DNA of 64,000 nt, from assembly GCA_936450465.1 (NCBI GenBank), contig OW388300.1, positions 40,766,358-40,830,357 on the forward strand, read 5' to 3'. Numbering within the stretch: the first letter of the stretch is position 1; each line of letters starts with the position of its first letter. A program made the position numbers and the translations under genes. The notes under the pieces are model-generated. The model did no database searches, had not been told where the DNA came from, and worked only from the letters and a program-made list of their open reading frames with translations. This document shows positions 49,985-61,516 of the stretch, in pieces. The DNA is from Gibbula magus (Eukaryota > Mollusca > Gastropoda > Trochida > Trochidae).

Positions 49985-51590
49985 GTTGTGTGTGACCTTT
50001 GACCTATATAACATCTGATCAATACGTCATCACTGTTTGTTGTGGTGTAAAAATAGACTGTTATTCTTTTCAGCTGGTGGATATCACCCCATATCATTTT
50101 CTCAACAAAATGCATGGTTCAATGCATTCGTATTGTTAGTATATTTATAAGTAACAAAAAAGTAGGAGGTAGAGGTCACAGTTTATTTTAGTTTGTAAGA
50201 TAAAATTAGTGGCACTGACTTTAAATTAATTGTGTCGGCTTGCTTTTAAAGGTTTGGTAAAATCAGGGACCCTATTTGATACCAAGTGAAAAAGATTTTT
50301 TTATTATTTTTATTATTTATGGTAAAATAATCTGACTGATATTTTAAAATGAACCAAGGAATTAGATGGATATGATACACGTCCTTGAATGAACTAACCC
50401 GTAAGCCTAAAATGCAGTTTCTTTCTTTCTTTAAAACAATTTTCACATGTTAAGTATCAATAGTTCCAAAAGTTAAAAATAGCTAAACTTATATTTTACG
50501 TAATATTGTTTACGGCTCTGTCTTGGAAAGATGCAATCGTTTATTTGGAATCACTAGTCCTTTTACGAACGCTTCCATATACAAATGAAAGCCAAACTGA
50601 ATTGAAAGAAAATCGGCATCATTTTATTATTTTCCTGAAAGTATTCTCAATCTTTTGAAATGGTTACATCACTGTAACGTCTTTAGTTTTTGCACTAGAA
50701 ACACGATTCTAAACTGTCTGGTTTAGATTTGCTTTTAGTGTAGGAAGTGCTCGTAAAATCATTGTCATCTGAAGCGTCACAAGGACGTCTTTGGATATTG
50801 ATTTTGTTTTTAACAACTTTTTCAAAAACATTTGGACCAAAAAGAATTTGTTTTACTGTATAAACTCTTTGATTTATGTGAATATTCTCAACTTCTACTA
50901 AAGACTGAAAACTTGTGAGTGTTTTTTTACTTTGAAGTGTCTACATTTCATTGAAGTTTAGTGAGCTAAAGTTGAATATTTTCTAATTTAAAAAAATATT
51001 TCTTAGTATCAGAAGGAAAGTTAAAATCATACATTTTTTAATGCAGGCATAACATTCGCAAAATGCATGTAATCTACAATTTAAATTTGAAGTTAAAATA
51101 ATTGTAAAGTAATATGTAAAGTAACGTTTGATTATAATTTAAATTTTGGTGTACTTTCTCCCTTTCTCTTTTTCTTCTTTATCATAGAATTAATGCATGT
51201 TTTATGCCTTTTGTATGATATGTTTCACAGGAACTCGATATTGTCATTGAAATGTAGATAAAACATAGGTAAAAAAAACTACAACCCGCATGAAATAGAG
51301 ACTAGAGTACTCTATATGATATAGGGCGTAATTTTTTAACCTACGTTTAAATTACAATATCGAAGTCCTGTGATATGTATGTAACCATTTATACTTCACG
51401 TAAAAGTTTGAAAGGGTATTAAGACTTTAGTAGCAATCTGCGTGCTTGTCAATTTCCACTCCAATATACATTGATAATTTACAAGTATATCAGTCCGATA
51501 AAAGTATTTTCAATTAAATCTTTTTGATTAATGAAAAATATCAACAAAACTTTATAAACGAGCATTGTTTCAGAAGTTGGCCAAATTGAT
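49985..51590. other. Intergenic, no gene seen
   Basis: The upstream side of the VOPP1-like gene. AT-rich, no exon, no TATA box in a convincing place, no repeat noted until about 51590. Confidence 0.45.
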
Positions 51591-51594
51591 TAGT

Positions 51595-51712
51595 AGCAGG
51601 TACGAGTATATCTTTTCTCATTTTTTTGTTCCGGAAACGATTTCAGATGGACAGACGGACACGCGGAACGCCATATACCCCCGACTACATCATAGCGGGC
51701 GTATAAAAAGTT
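51595..51712 (+). repeat. Fragment of the tataccccc-ended element
   Basis: agatggacagacggacacgc, then gccatatacccccgactac and catagcgggcgtataaaaag, match the right end of the larger element at 52805-53703. The rest is missing. Confidence 0.7.
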
Positions 51713-51867
51713 TGACAAAGAGTGAACAGAAAAGATAACAAGAGAAAAGATAAAAAATCATCAAGTTTATTCAGATGCCGGAGTATTTGATATCAATACA
51801 AACAGACATGTTAAATATTTTCACTAGTTACATTGCATTTGTACTGAAATAATATTGATAAGTCAGA

Positions 51868-51965
51868 GTATATGCTCACTCTTTCATCACATTCCACCTG
51901 ATGAAGGAGTGAGCATATACTCCGAAACATCATATATTTTCACATAAAGAAGTTGCTATCCATCA
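51868..51965 (+). repeat. Hammerhead-like retroelement end with inverted symmetry
   Basis: CTGATGA (51898-51904), stem GGAGT/ACTCC (51906-51910 and 51919-51923), then GAAAC (51924-51928): the conserved hammerhead boxes with a 5-bp helix II. Upstream agagtatatgctcactc (51866-51882) is the reverse complement of most of this segment, so the unit is also a foldback. No stem I partner is visible, so self-cleavage is doubtful. Homologous to 12145-12225. Confidence 0.55.
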
Positions 51966-52114
51966 ACAAGCAATGTAAAATTTCTTCTTATTGGTAGTAT
52001 TCCCGAGATAATGCAATGGTTCAAAAAGACAAATATTGAACGGCTTGTATATCAAGTTCACCACATTTGATCACATCCATCTTATGATACCATCCTGGTG
52101 ATGTCCCATTTGAT

Positions 52115-52232
52115 TTGGGGGCGGGATAGGGCAGTGGTTAGCGCGTTGTGGGCCTTCTCCCTACCGTAATACTAGCAGCCGCGATATAAGTGAAATACTC
52201 TTGAAAGCGGCGTTAAACCCCAACTCACCTCA
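52115..52232 (+). mobile_element. tRNA-derived SINE, internally deleted
   Basis: gcgggatagggcagtggtta then gcgcg (A-box region) joins, without a B box, to actagcagccgcgatataag and the tail cttgaaagcggcgttaaacc. Same family as 46868-47190. Confidence 0.8.
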
Positions 52233-52477
52233 CCTCCCATTTGATCTCACTCAGCCTGTGATATTTTAATAATGTTCCATTTCATATATATGCCAATTTA
52301 ATCTAGCCGTACAATTCTGAACAGATCATCCTTTATGAAATGCAATTATGATTTAATTATGAATATATTACTACATTCAGGTCCATTTGAGTATTTCCAT
52401 CTGCAGGGTTCCTCCAAATACACTGATTATCTTCCCAGCATTTGCCTCGTAAAATTATGTTCTGATCTTGAGTGATT

Positions 52478-52804
52478 TCATTGGCTGGTTATTTATAGCG
52501 ATGCAAGGTAAATGTTGAGAAGACTATCAGGGAATTTGGAGAATTTGGGGATAAAATACCCATATAAAACAGGATGATATTAACACTGACAATTCTTAAT
52601 GTATTATAAATTTGTGGTCTCACAATCTCATAAGATCACATTTAAGAGATAAGCTACATTTTGAGAAAAATCTTAGCTGAAAATTTTGATTGTAACAAAA
52701 GTTGTAAATTATACAAACATGTCATTTTAACATACCGGTAATAGGAGGAAGCATACTGGCAAGTGTCTTAACAAAATCTATCACAAAAAATATGTAAAAT
52801 ATAT
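52478..52804 (+). repeat. First unit of the 52-57 kb duplicated array
   Basis: Begins atttcattggctggttattt and ends near aaaatatgtaaaatat. The same part recurs at 53705-53950 (lacking the start), 55716-56120 and 56675-57000. The unit is interrupted at 52805 by the next element. Confidence 0.85.
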
Positions 52805-53703
52805 AAAACAAGAGAATTAGTGAGCACAGCTCACTCATATACCCCCGCTTTTAAACATTGAAAAGGAAAAATGTTTCAAAATAGCAAGGACATCAATGTT
52901 TAGACTTTCGTATGAATAGACCACAGAAGTATTATTAAAGTAGAGTAAGTATGTCTTCATAGATTATACACTTGTAAATTTTTTTAGAAGTAAAAAAAGT
53001 CGAAAAAATAAAGATGTTATGTGACTGAAACATACAAAAGGCACAACTGGGGACCATAAAGTGTACGTACATAAAGTTTCATAACAATTGAACAAGTAGT
53101 ATTTGAGTTATGAGTGGAACCAAAACCGTAAGCATAGACGAGCACACAAAGACGCTTAAAAGTGGAAAATCTGAAAAAAATAATCATGGAATCTGAGTGA
53201 AACATAGAAAAGGCACATCTAGGGACCATAAAGTGTACATGTGTAAAGTTTCATAACAATTGAACAAGTAGTATTTGAGTTATGAGCGGAACCAAAAGTG
53301 TGACCATAGACGCGCACACAAAGACGCTTAAAAGTGGAAAATCTGAAAAAATAATCATGGAATCTGAGTGAAACATAGAAAAGGCACATCTAGGGACCAT
53401 AAAGTGTACATGTATAAAGTTTCATAACAATTGAACAAGTAGTATTTGAGTTATGAGCGGAACCAAAAGTGTGACCATAGACGCGCACACAAAGACGCTT
53501 AAAAGTGGAAAATCTGAAAAAATAATCATGGAATCTGAGGGAAACATAGAAAAGGCACATCTAGGGACCATAAAGTGTACATGTATAAAGTTTCATAACA
53601 ATTGAATAAGTAGTATTTGAGTTATGAGCGGAACCAAAAGTGTTCCGGACGGACGGACGCGCTGAGCGCTATATACCCCCGACTACTTCGTAGCGGGGGT
53701 ATA
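52805..53703 (+). mobile_element. Element with tataccccc inverted ends and 171-bp tandem repeats
   Basis: The left end has ctcactcatatacccccgct; the right end has gtagcgggggtata: inverted termini tataccccgc-type. Between them, 3.7 units of 171-172 bp run from about 53000 to 53640 (anchors 53053, 53225, 53396, 53567), each with gggaccataaagtgtac and aaagacgcttaaaagtggaa. Units 2-4 are almost identical. It ends with a ggacggacggacgcgc stretch. Noncoding. It splits the surrounding duplicated unit, so it inserted there. Confidence 0.85.
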
Positions 53704-53704
53704 A

Positions 53705-54530
53705 CAATATATCACAGATTTGGGGATAAAATGCTCTAATAAAGCAGGATGCTATTAATATTGCCAATTCTTAAGATATTATAAATTAGTGGTATCATAA
53801 TTCTCATAAGATCACATTTTGAGGAAAATGTTCATAAGCATAGACATTAGATTGTAACAAAAATTGTAAATCTCTAACAATACACAGAACATGAAGAGAC
53901 ATCCAGGCAAGTGACTTAACAACATATGTATAAAATATATGTAAAATATCAACAAATATCACAGCCCTTGACAATGGGTTAATATGACTGACCTATTGCA
54001 TACAACCCAACAAATATTGCACATAGCACCATAAGTAAAAGTAAGTACATGTATTACACCCAATATCTGACAGCTTGGATATCATCATGTATTGTAGAAT
54101 CTAAAAAATGTGTCCTTAATCATTATAACTGTACATCTACTTTTGAAATGAATAATAACCATTTAGAAACTTGTATATTTTTTACACAGAATATAACTCA
54201 GGTGTGTGAGCATTTGACATAAAGTTTGAAAGTTTCCATCTTTTGACATAAAATATTCTGACACAAAATCATTAACATTTGTTGCTTTTGATTTGAATCC
54301 TTTACCTCATTAAGGTTTGCAAAATTATCATTTATAAATCTTCTTAAAGTTTCCAAGATGACACCAAATCTTAAAGGTGTTTAAGCCATTGACATAAATC
54401 CTTTTCATTATAAATGTTCGCAGGTTTCTATTTTGAATATAAAAATATAAATTCTATACATTTAAAAGATTTCCAAACATTTGATATCAAATGTGGTTGA
54501 TTTTAAAGACCGCCCTCACCTATAAATAGT
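53705..54530 (+). repeat. Second unit of the duplicated array
   Basis: gatttggggataaaatgctc through ttgacaatgggttaatatga, gcacatagcaccataagtaa and gacagcttggatatcatcat to aatgtggttgattttaaag. Matches 55840-56680 closely over its full length. Confidence 0.88.
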
Positions 54531-55715
54531 GGACTTCTCCAAAACATGGCAGTAACGTTTTGACTTCAAGTCTCTCTAAACGACCAACATCTGGCTCACT
54601 CTTTTTGATATATCTAGTATTCTAGCTAACAGTTTGGGCCAACTTCAGTTCCATTTTTCAATGAGACAATAGAGATTAGAAATGTGTAAACAAATGAATT
54701 TTAAATGGCTTCTTTTAAAAGATATTACAATTACAAATTCGAAAAATGATATCTGTTTTAAAATGTTTGACGTTGGAAGAGTACACATTTCAAACTTAGG
54801 AGGGGTGGCCGGTAGCGCCTGAGAAACATAAACACTTCTGGGCAGAGTAGAAGAATGTAGCTAGATGTTATCAGAGACCATTCCATCTGTCCTCCTCAAG
54901 TGCTCACGGTGATATATGACAAACAGTCTTGTCATGGTGGAATTATATTCTAGAATTATTAACTTATTTAGCATTCAATGTCATTAAATTCATGAACTTA
55001 TTGACCGTAACCATATGCAGTTCATGATATATTTTAAGATCTATACACACAGAAAAACATGAATTCTAATATTCCGTGATTACATCATTTTCTTTGATCA
55101 AGTACTTAAGATATGTTGTGGACAGAGTAATATATATGAAAAACAAATCATGTTCTTTTATATATATTTAACTGACGTGAGTATTCGTATAATTAACACA
55201 TGATAGGCTAGATAACGACTGAAATTTTGTTTTATGGAATTTTTATAATTACTCTACCTTCATCCTTATGGTTATATGTGTCACATGATGAATTCGCATG
55301 TATCTATATACACTTTGAACATCAAATAGTACTGTTCTATTTGTGTCTATATTAGATTGAACTTGAACATGCTTTCCCATACTCACACCTGTAACTGAGA
55401 TATAATTTTCAATTTTAATTATGCTTCTCAATATTTAAAGTCTTTCTTATTCGTCAATATATCTCACAATTATTGAATAATTAAGATGTTAACTAAAGAA
55501 ATTGTAACCTCATCAACCTTGATCATACTAAATATTCACAGTATTTAGGGTCTATCAGATTAGAAAGTCATGCCATGTCGAGATAGTGACACATGACACA
55601 CACACGTTCCACATAAACACAGATGTTTTAAAGGGTTCTGTTTCACTCTCCCCTACGCTAAAATGTGATGACCAGGATAAGAATTTACTCCCACGGGAGT
55701 AAAAGCGCGGCCTTT
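54531..55715. other. Spacer in the duplicated array, no gene seen
   Basis: A unique segment between array units. Open frames here are short and have no recognisable motif. A slightly GC-richer patch at 54800-54840 has no evident feature. Confidence 0.45.
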
Positions 55716-56674
55716 AAGTAATTTCATTGGCTGGTTATTTATAGCAGACAGACAGATTTATTTCGTAGAGTGGCCATGAGGCCAAAAGTACAATGACAAT
55801 TATTTATAGCGATGTAAGGTAAAGGCTGAGATGACCATCAGGGAATCTGGAAGAGATTTGGGGGATGAAATACCCCAATAAACAAGGATGATATTAACAC
55901 TGACAATTCATTTTATGATATGAATTTGTGGTATCATAATTCTCATAAGATCACTTTTAAGAGATAAGCTACATTTTGAGAAAAATCCTAGCTGAAAATT
56001 GTGATTGAAACAAAAGTTGTTAAATATACAAACATATCATTTTAACTGGACAGAATAGGAGGAAGCAACCTGGCAAGTGTCTTAACAAAATATATATCAC
56101 AAAATATATGTAAAATATCAACAAATATCACAGCCGTTGACAATGGGTTAATTTGACTGACCTATTGCATACAACCAAACAATTATTGCACATAGCACCA
56201 TAAGTACAAGTAAGTACATGTATTACACCCAATATCTGACAGCTTGGATATCATCATGTATTGTAGAATCTAAAAAATGTGTCCTAAATCATTATAACTG
56301 TACATCTACTTTTGAAATGAATAATAACCATTTAGAAACTTGTATATTTTTTACACAGAATATAACTCAGGTGTGTGAGCATTTGACATAAAGTTTGAAA
56401 GTTTCCATCTTTTGACATAAAATATTCTGATACAAAATCATTAAGATGTGTTGCTTTTGATTTGAATCCTTTACTTCATTAAGCGTTTGCAATATTATCA
56501 TTTATAAATCTTCTTAAAGTTTCCAAAATGACACCAAATCTCAAAGGTGTTTAAGCCATTGACAAATCCTTTTCATTATAAATGTTTGCAGGTTTCTACT
56601 TCAAATATCATAAAAACATAAATTCTATGCATGTAAAAGATTTCCAATCTTTTGATATCAAATGTGGTTGATTT
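55716..56674 (+). repeat. Third unit of the duplicated array (about 0.96 kb)
   Basis: Starts at taagtaatttcattggctgg and ends where the next unit starts with the same bases at about 56675, so the period is about 959 bp. It contains the LINE-tail insertion at 55746-55799. Confidence 0.88.
55746..55799 (-). mobile_element. 54-bp LINE 3'-end insertion with 11-bp target duplication
   Basis: On the minus strand the insert reads ...gtggccactctacgaaataa then atctgtctgtct, a tail common to invertebrate non-LTR retrotransposons. It is bounded by TTATTTATAGC at 55735-55745 and 55800-55810. The neighbouring array unit at about 56695-56705 has a single ttatttatagc, i.e. the empty site. An extreme 5' truncation. 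Confidence 0.85.
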
Positions 56675-57230
56675 TAAGTAATTTCATTGGCTGGTTATTT
56701 ATAGCGATGTAAGGTAAAGGCTGAGATGATCATCAGGGAATTAGGAGGAGATTTGGGGATGAAATACCCTCATAAACAAGGATGATATTAACACTGACAA
56801 TTCTTAATATGATATAAATTTGTGGTATCAAAATTCTCATAGGATCACATTTAAGAGATAAGCCACATTTTGGGAAAAATAGTTGCCTGAATATTTTGAT
56901 TGTAACCAAAAAGTTGAAATACACAAACACATCACTAGACAGAATGGGAAGAGACGTGTTCATCCTGGCAAGTGACTTAACAAAATATATGTAAAATATC
57001 AACAAACATCACAGCCCTTGACAATGGGTTAATATGACTGACCTATTGCATACAACCCAACAAATATTGCACATAGCACCATCATAAGTAAAAGTAAGTA
57101 CATTTATTGCACCCAATATCTGACACTATCATCACTATCTATCATGTATTATAGAATTTTAAAAATTTGTCCTAATTAAATCATTATAACTGTACATCTA
57201 CTTTTAAAATAAATAATAACCATTTAAAAA
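56675..57230 (+). repeat. Fourth unit of the duplicated array
   Basis: Repeats atttcattggctggttattt, gacaatgggttaatatgac and caccatcataagtaaaagta, then diverges after about 57200 into the degenerate array. Confidence 0.83.
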
Positions 57231-58783
57231 GTTTGAATAAATATTATTCATGTTTGGGAGCTTTTGACATAAAGTTAGAAGAATTCCATACTTATAAATA
57301 TTTTAAAGGTTGAAAATCTTTTGTTAGATTATAAAGTTTCCAAATATTGTCACAGTATTATAAAGTTTTGTAGCTTTTGATTTGAAACCTTTATCTTATA
57401 AAGCCTTGGAAAATTATCATTAAATATCATAAAAGTTTGCAAGATGACACAAAATCATAAAAGTGTGTGAACTATTGGCATAAATTCTTTAAAATGTAAA
57501 TGTTAGCTTTCTACATTAAATATGATAAAAACATAAATCCTAATAATTTTAAAGATTTCCAAAATGTTAACATCAAATTCTTAGAAGTTCAAGGTATACA
57601 GAATTTCAACTTTCGACACACTAACACATTTAAAATGTTTGTAAAATTTTGACATCAAATTAAAAAGTTTACAAACTTTGTCATAAATCAATGAAATTAT
57701 AAGTTACATAATAATTAAATTTGACATACAAAAATACAATTAAAAGGTATTCAAGGTTTTGAAATAAAGTTATAAAGGATTCCCGGTGAGGTTTTGACAA
57801 AATATCAAACAGATATTTGAACCTTTTACATAAAATATTGGTTTCCAAGCTTTTGAAGTAACATTTAAATAAAGTTTACAAAATTTCAACATAAATCAGA
57901 AGTTAAAAAATATTAATCTTTTTTAAAAAACTGACATAAGATTTAATTATTCAAGTTTCTGATATAGATCATAGATGTTTCCAAATCTTGTTATAATAAC
58001 ACAAGATTAGTGAAGCTTTGACATACAATAAGGGTGTCCAAGCTTTTGACCTCAAGTAAAAAAGGTTTACAAGATTCTGACATAAATTACATACGTTATA
58101 ATGGTTTTGGCCATATGATAATAAACTTTATAGAAATAGATGCAAAATTATAAAGTTATTCAAGCTTCTGACATAAGCCTTTAAAGGTTTGCAAGTCTTT
58201 ATAGAGGATCACAAGATTTCAGAACATTTGAGATAAAATACTGTTTTACAAGCTTTTGACATCAACTGACAAAGGTTAACAGGATTCACATGAAAATAAA
58301 TTCTATAGAAATAGACATAAAATGAGAAAGGTATCCAAGCTTTTGACATGAAGTTACAACTGTTTCCAAGTCTTTACACAATATCACAAGAGTTCTGACA
58401 TAAAATATTGGTTTCCAAGCTTTTGAAATAAAATTAAAAAGGTTTACACAATTTTGACATAAATCACAAAAGGCTTTAGTCATACAACATTCACATTTTG
58501 TAAGAAAAATGCAAATGATTATAAAGGTATTCAAGCCTCTGACGCAAATTAAAAAGTTTTCCATGTCTTGACATAATATGAGTATCTAAAGCTTTTGACA
58601 TCCTAACACAAAGATTCTTAAGATTTTGAACATAACATTCATTAGCATTTATGTGGTTTTGATTTAAAATAGTTATGTGACTTTCCCCCCCGAGATTACA
58701 TCAAAAGGTGAGTATGCTTTTAAACATAAATCTACATTATAAAGATTTAAACTCTAATCCTACTGAATAATAACAATTTGTAA

Positions 58784-59427
58784 AGTTTTCATCTAAATTT
58801 TACAAATATCACTGAATACAATCAAATTAAGTATAAAATATCACAGCCATTGACTTTGGGTTGTTATGACTCAATTATTGCATACAACCGAACAGATATT
58901 GCATAAAAGCTGATCATAGTTCATAGTTCGTAGTTTTAAATTTAAATCATTTACCTTATAAAAGTTTGCAAAATTATCCTTAAAACCTAAAACAAGATTG
59001 CCAGTTTTTGACTTAAAATCAAAGAGATTTGTAATCCATTGACTGACATGCATAAATTCTTTACATTTTAAGGTTTGCAGGTTGTTACATTAAATATACA
59101 CTGAAAGTTTTCATCTAAATTTTACAAATATCACTGAATACAATCAAATTAAGTATAAAATATCACAGCCATTGACTTTGGGTTGTTATGACTCACTTAT
59201 TGCATACAACCGAACAGATATTGCATCAAAGCTGATCATAGTTCATAGTTCGTAGCTTTCAATTTAAATCCTTTACCTTATAAAAATTTGCAAAATTATC
59301 CTTAAAATCTAAACTAAGTTTGCCAGTTTTTGACATAAAATAAAAAATAATTGTAATCCATTGACATTCATAAATTCTTTACATTTTAACATTTGCAGGT
59401 TGTTACATTAAATAAACACTTTAGGGA
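58784..59427 (+). repeat. 322-bp duplication inside the degenerate array
   Basis: ttttcatctaaattttacaa, cactgaatacaatcaaatta and gttgttatgactca(a/c)ttatt repeat with an offset of about 322 (58811 and 59133). Parts are related to the gacaatgggttaatatgac segment of the 0.96-kb units. Confidence 0.88.
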
Positions 59428-59534
59428 TTTCTGAACCTTTGACATAAAATATTGGTTTCAAGGTTCTAATGGTATGTTAAATCTTACTATTATAAATAAA
59501 CCAAGTCTTATAACAATGTTACATTTGGGATGAC

Positions 59535-59755
59535 ACTATCTGCAATAGTTCAAATGCTTGTCACTGTGGCCGAAGAGGTAAGCTGTTGACAAATTAGTAC
59601 TGGCGGTTGGTGCCTGAATCTGAGGGTTCAAATCTCGTAAGGAGTTCCCCACGTTAAAAGTTCAAGCATTTGTACTATTGCAGATAGTGTGATCCAAAAT
59701 GTACATTGTTACATCGTTACATTTGTTCACTATCTATATGGCAAGTATTTCTGAT
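59535..59755 (+). mobile_element. tRNA-derived SINE in the degenerate array
   Basis: The A box lies in actgtggccgaagaggtaag and the B box in gagggttcaaatctcg, then aagttcaagcatttgtacta and gtgatccaaaatgtacattg. Related to the pair at 23588-23970. The tRNA-like head lacks a full cloverleaf, so it is not called as a tRNA. Confidence 0.75.
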
Positions 59756-60654
59756 GCCTTCCAAGTTTGGATAAAATATTACTAAGATTTCCAAACCTTT
59801 TACATAAATATCAGTTTCCATGCTTTTAGAATAAAATAAAAATGAATTTGACATAAATCACAGATCTTATCAAGAATTTTGCAATATAATAAAATGTTGT
59901 AAGAGTTAAACCTAAAGCTAAAGGTAATCAAGCTTTTAACAAATTATAAAGGTTTCCAAGTCTTGACATTACATGAGTATTTCAAAGCTTTTGACATCTT
60001 ACCAAAGATTTTCAAGAATTTAACATACAATTCTAATGTTTTGTAAGCATAGGACATAAGATCTAGAAGGTTTACGAGCTTTTGACACAAATTCTACACT
60101 TTGAAAGGTTTTCAAGATTTTGACATAAATCGAAAAAGTTATTGGCAATATCATGAACATATGTAAGGTTATGATATAAAAGTAGGTATTTATGCTTTTG
60201 ACATAAAGTTATGGAAGTTTGTAAGTTTTATAAATGAAGCCAATAAAGATTTTCAATCTTTTGACATAAAATTGTGAGTTATGAAGCGAAAGACATTTAA
60301 TCTAAAAACTTTAACAACGAATTGCACAAATTCAAGTTTTTTCACCTTCGCCATGAATTAAATTGAAGTTACAGAAATCCTACATATTGAAAGCATTTGA
60401 ATGCTTTTGACTTATAATTATAAAGAGTTGTGAATTAATATGCCATGAAATAACATTAAGAGGTGTGTATACTTTAACATAAACATACATTATAAAGATT
60501 TCAACTCTAATTCTACTGAATTATTAAAATTTGTAAACTTTTCACCTAAATCCTATAAAAATCACAATGTCTATGTGAAAAGAGTGAAATTTTAAACCGT
60601 TGTAGATATGACTGTATCACTATATGACATATGTATGAAAGTATTATGTAAGTA

Positions 60655-60797
60655 TGTATGAAAGTATGTATGAAAGTATGTAAGTATTATGTAAGTAAGT
60701 ATATATGAAGTAAGTATGTAAGTATGTAAGTATGTAAGTATGTATGTATGTATGTATGTATGTATGTATGTATGTATGTATGTATGTATGCATGTAT
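60655..60797. repeat. (ATGT)n and (AAGTATGT)n microsatellite
   Basis: Tetramers and octamers of the same ATGT type as the 2.3-2.9 kb array, read from the other strand. Apparent minus-strand frames of His-Thr-Tyr-Ile repeats here are not genes. Confidence 0.95.
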
Positions 60798-61160
60798 GTA
60801 TTTTTTTAAAGCTTTTGACATAAATAATACACAATATTTGTCAGCCTTTGACATGAAATATAATGTGTAAGCTCTTGGCATAATATGTACACATAAAAAG
60901 ATTCATTCAAGTAAGAGAAGTACATTGTTAAGTTAGGTACAATATCTTTTTTTGGCATACATCATTTGTGGACATTGTAAATTTGCAAGCTATAATTGGC
61001 ACAATGTTAAAATTGTTGAGCTCTTGTTACAAAATAACAGAGGTTTTAAGCCTTTCACATAAATGTTAATCATTATTAGCATGTACAGTTTTTACATAAT
61101 CAATAAGGTTTGAAAACTTTAAAAATAATCCCACTCATTATTGTGATTTACAATCTGAAG

Positions 61161-61263
61161 CCCATATTTTCGAAGTTGTCTTAGTGCTAAGATAGTTGTA
61201 AGTCAATGTTAATGTATGGCACTTATGACTATCTTAGCGCTAAGAGAGCCTCGAAAAAATAGG
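61161..61263. mobile_element. Short foldback MITE
   Basis: Arms of about 43 bp (61161-61203 and 61221-61263), with tcttagtgctaagatagt / actatcttagcgctaaga at the core and ccatattttcg / cgaaaaaatagg at the ends. One copy in this window. Confidence 0.75.
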
Positions 61264-61385
61264 TCCAGGTTTGTGAGATTTTGACATGAATCATTTAAAA
61301 GCTAAAAGGCATCATGTTTGACAATTCTAGGATTGTACAGCAGTTGTTGCAGATGATGCCAAGCTTCCTTGCTCTCTTTTGACGT

Positions 61386-61516
61386 CTACTTTGGAGAGAT
61401 GCAGGAGACGTGTGCAGCAGGGAAGAAACCATACTTCTTGACGCCAAACTTGGTCTTCTTGTAGCCGTAAGCCAGGCCCTTGCAGTTCATGCCTACCATC
61501 AGTTTGAGCTTCATGC
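61386..61516 (-). CDS. SH3 gene last exon
   Basis: 131 bases after acceptor CTCGCAG, ending TAG at 61388-61386. Encodes MKLKLMVGMNCKGLAYGYKK and then VKKYGFFPAAHVSCISPK; the G-x-FP-x2-HV end is the SH3 hallmark. The conserved SH3 Trp in the middle is replaced by a Cys-Lys-Gly region. The longer open frame in another phase is a shadow. Confidence 0.88.

Larger units (their letters stand above)
57231..61060 (+). repeat. Degenerate array of a cttttgacataaa motif
   Basis: For about 3.8 kb, and less densely from 54.2 kb, variants of aagcttttgacataaaatt followed by ataaaggtttcca recur every 40-70 bases. Spacing is irregular and copies are diverged, so it is an old minisatellite. It lies just downstream of the SH3 gene on that gene's strand. 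No open frame longer than chance. Confidence 0.75.

Noticed and set aside
52805..53703. Alpha-satellite-like centromeric repeat because of the 171-bp period
   Set aside because: Fewer than four units, inside a transposon-like unit; the period alone is not evidence of centromere identity.
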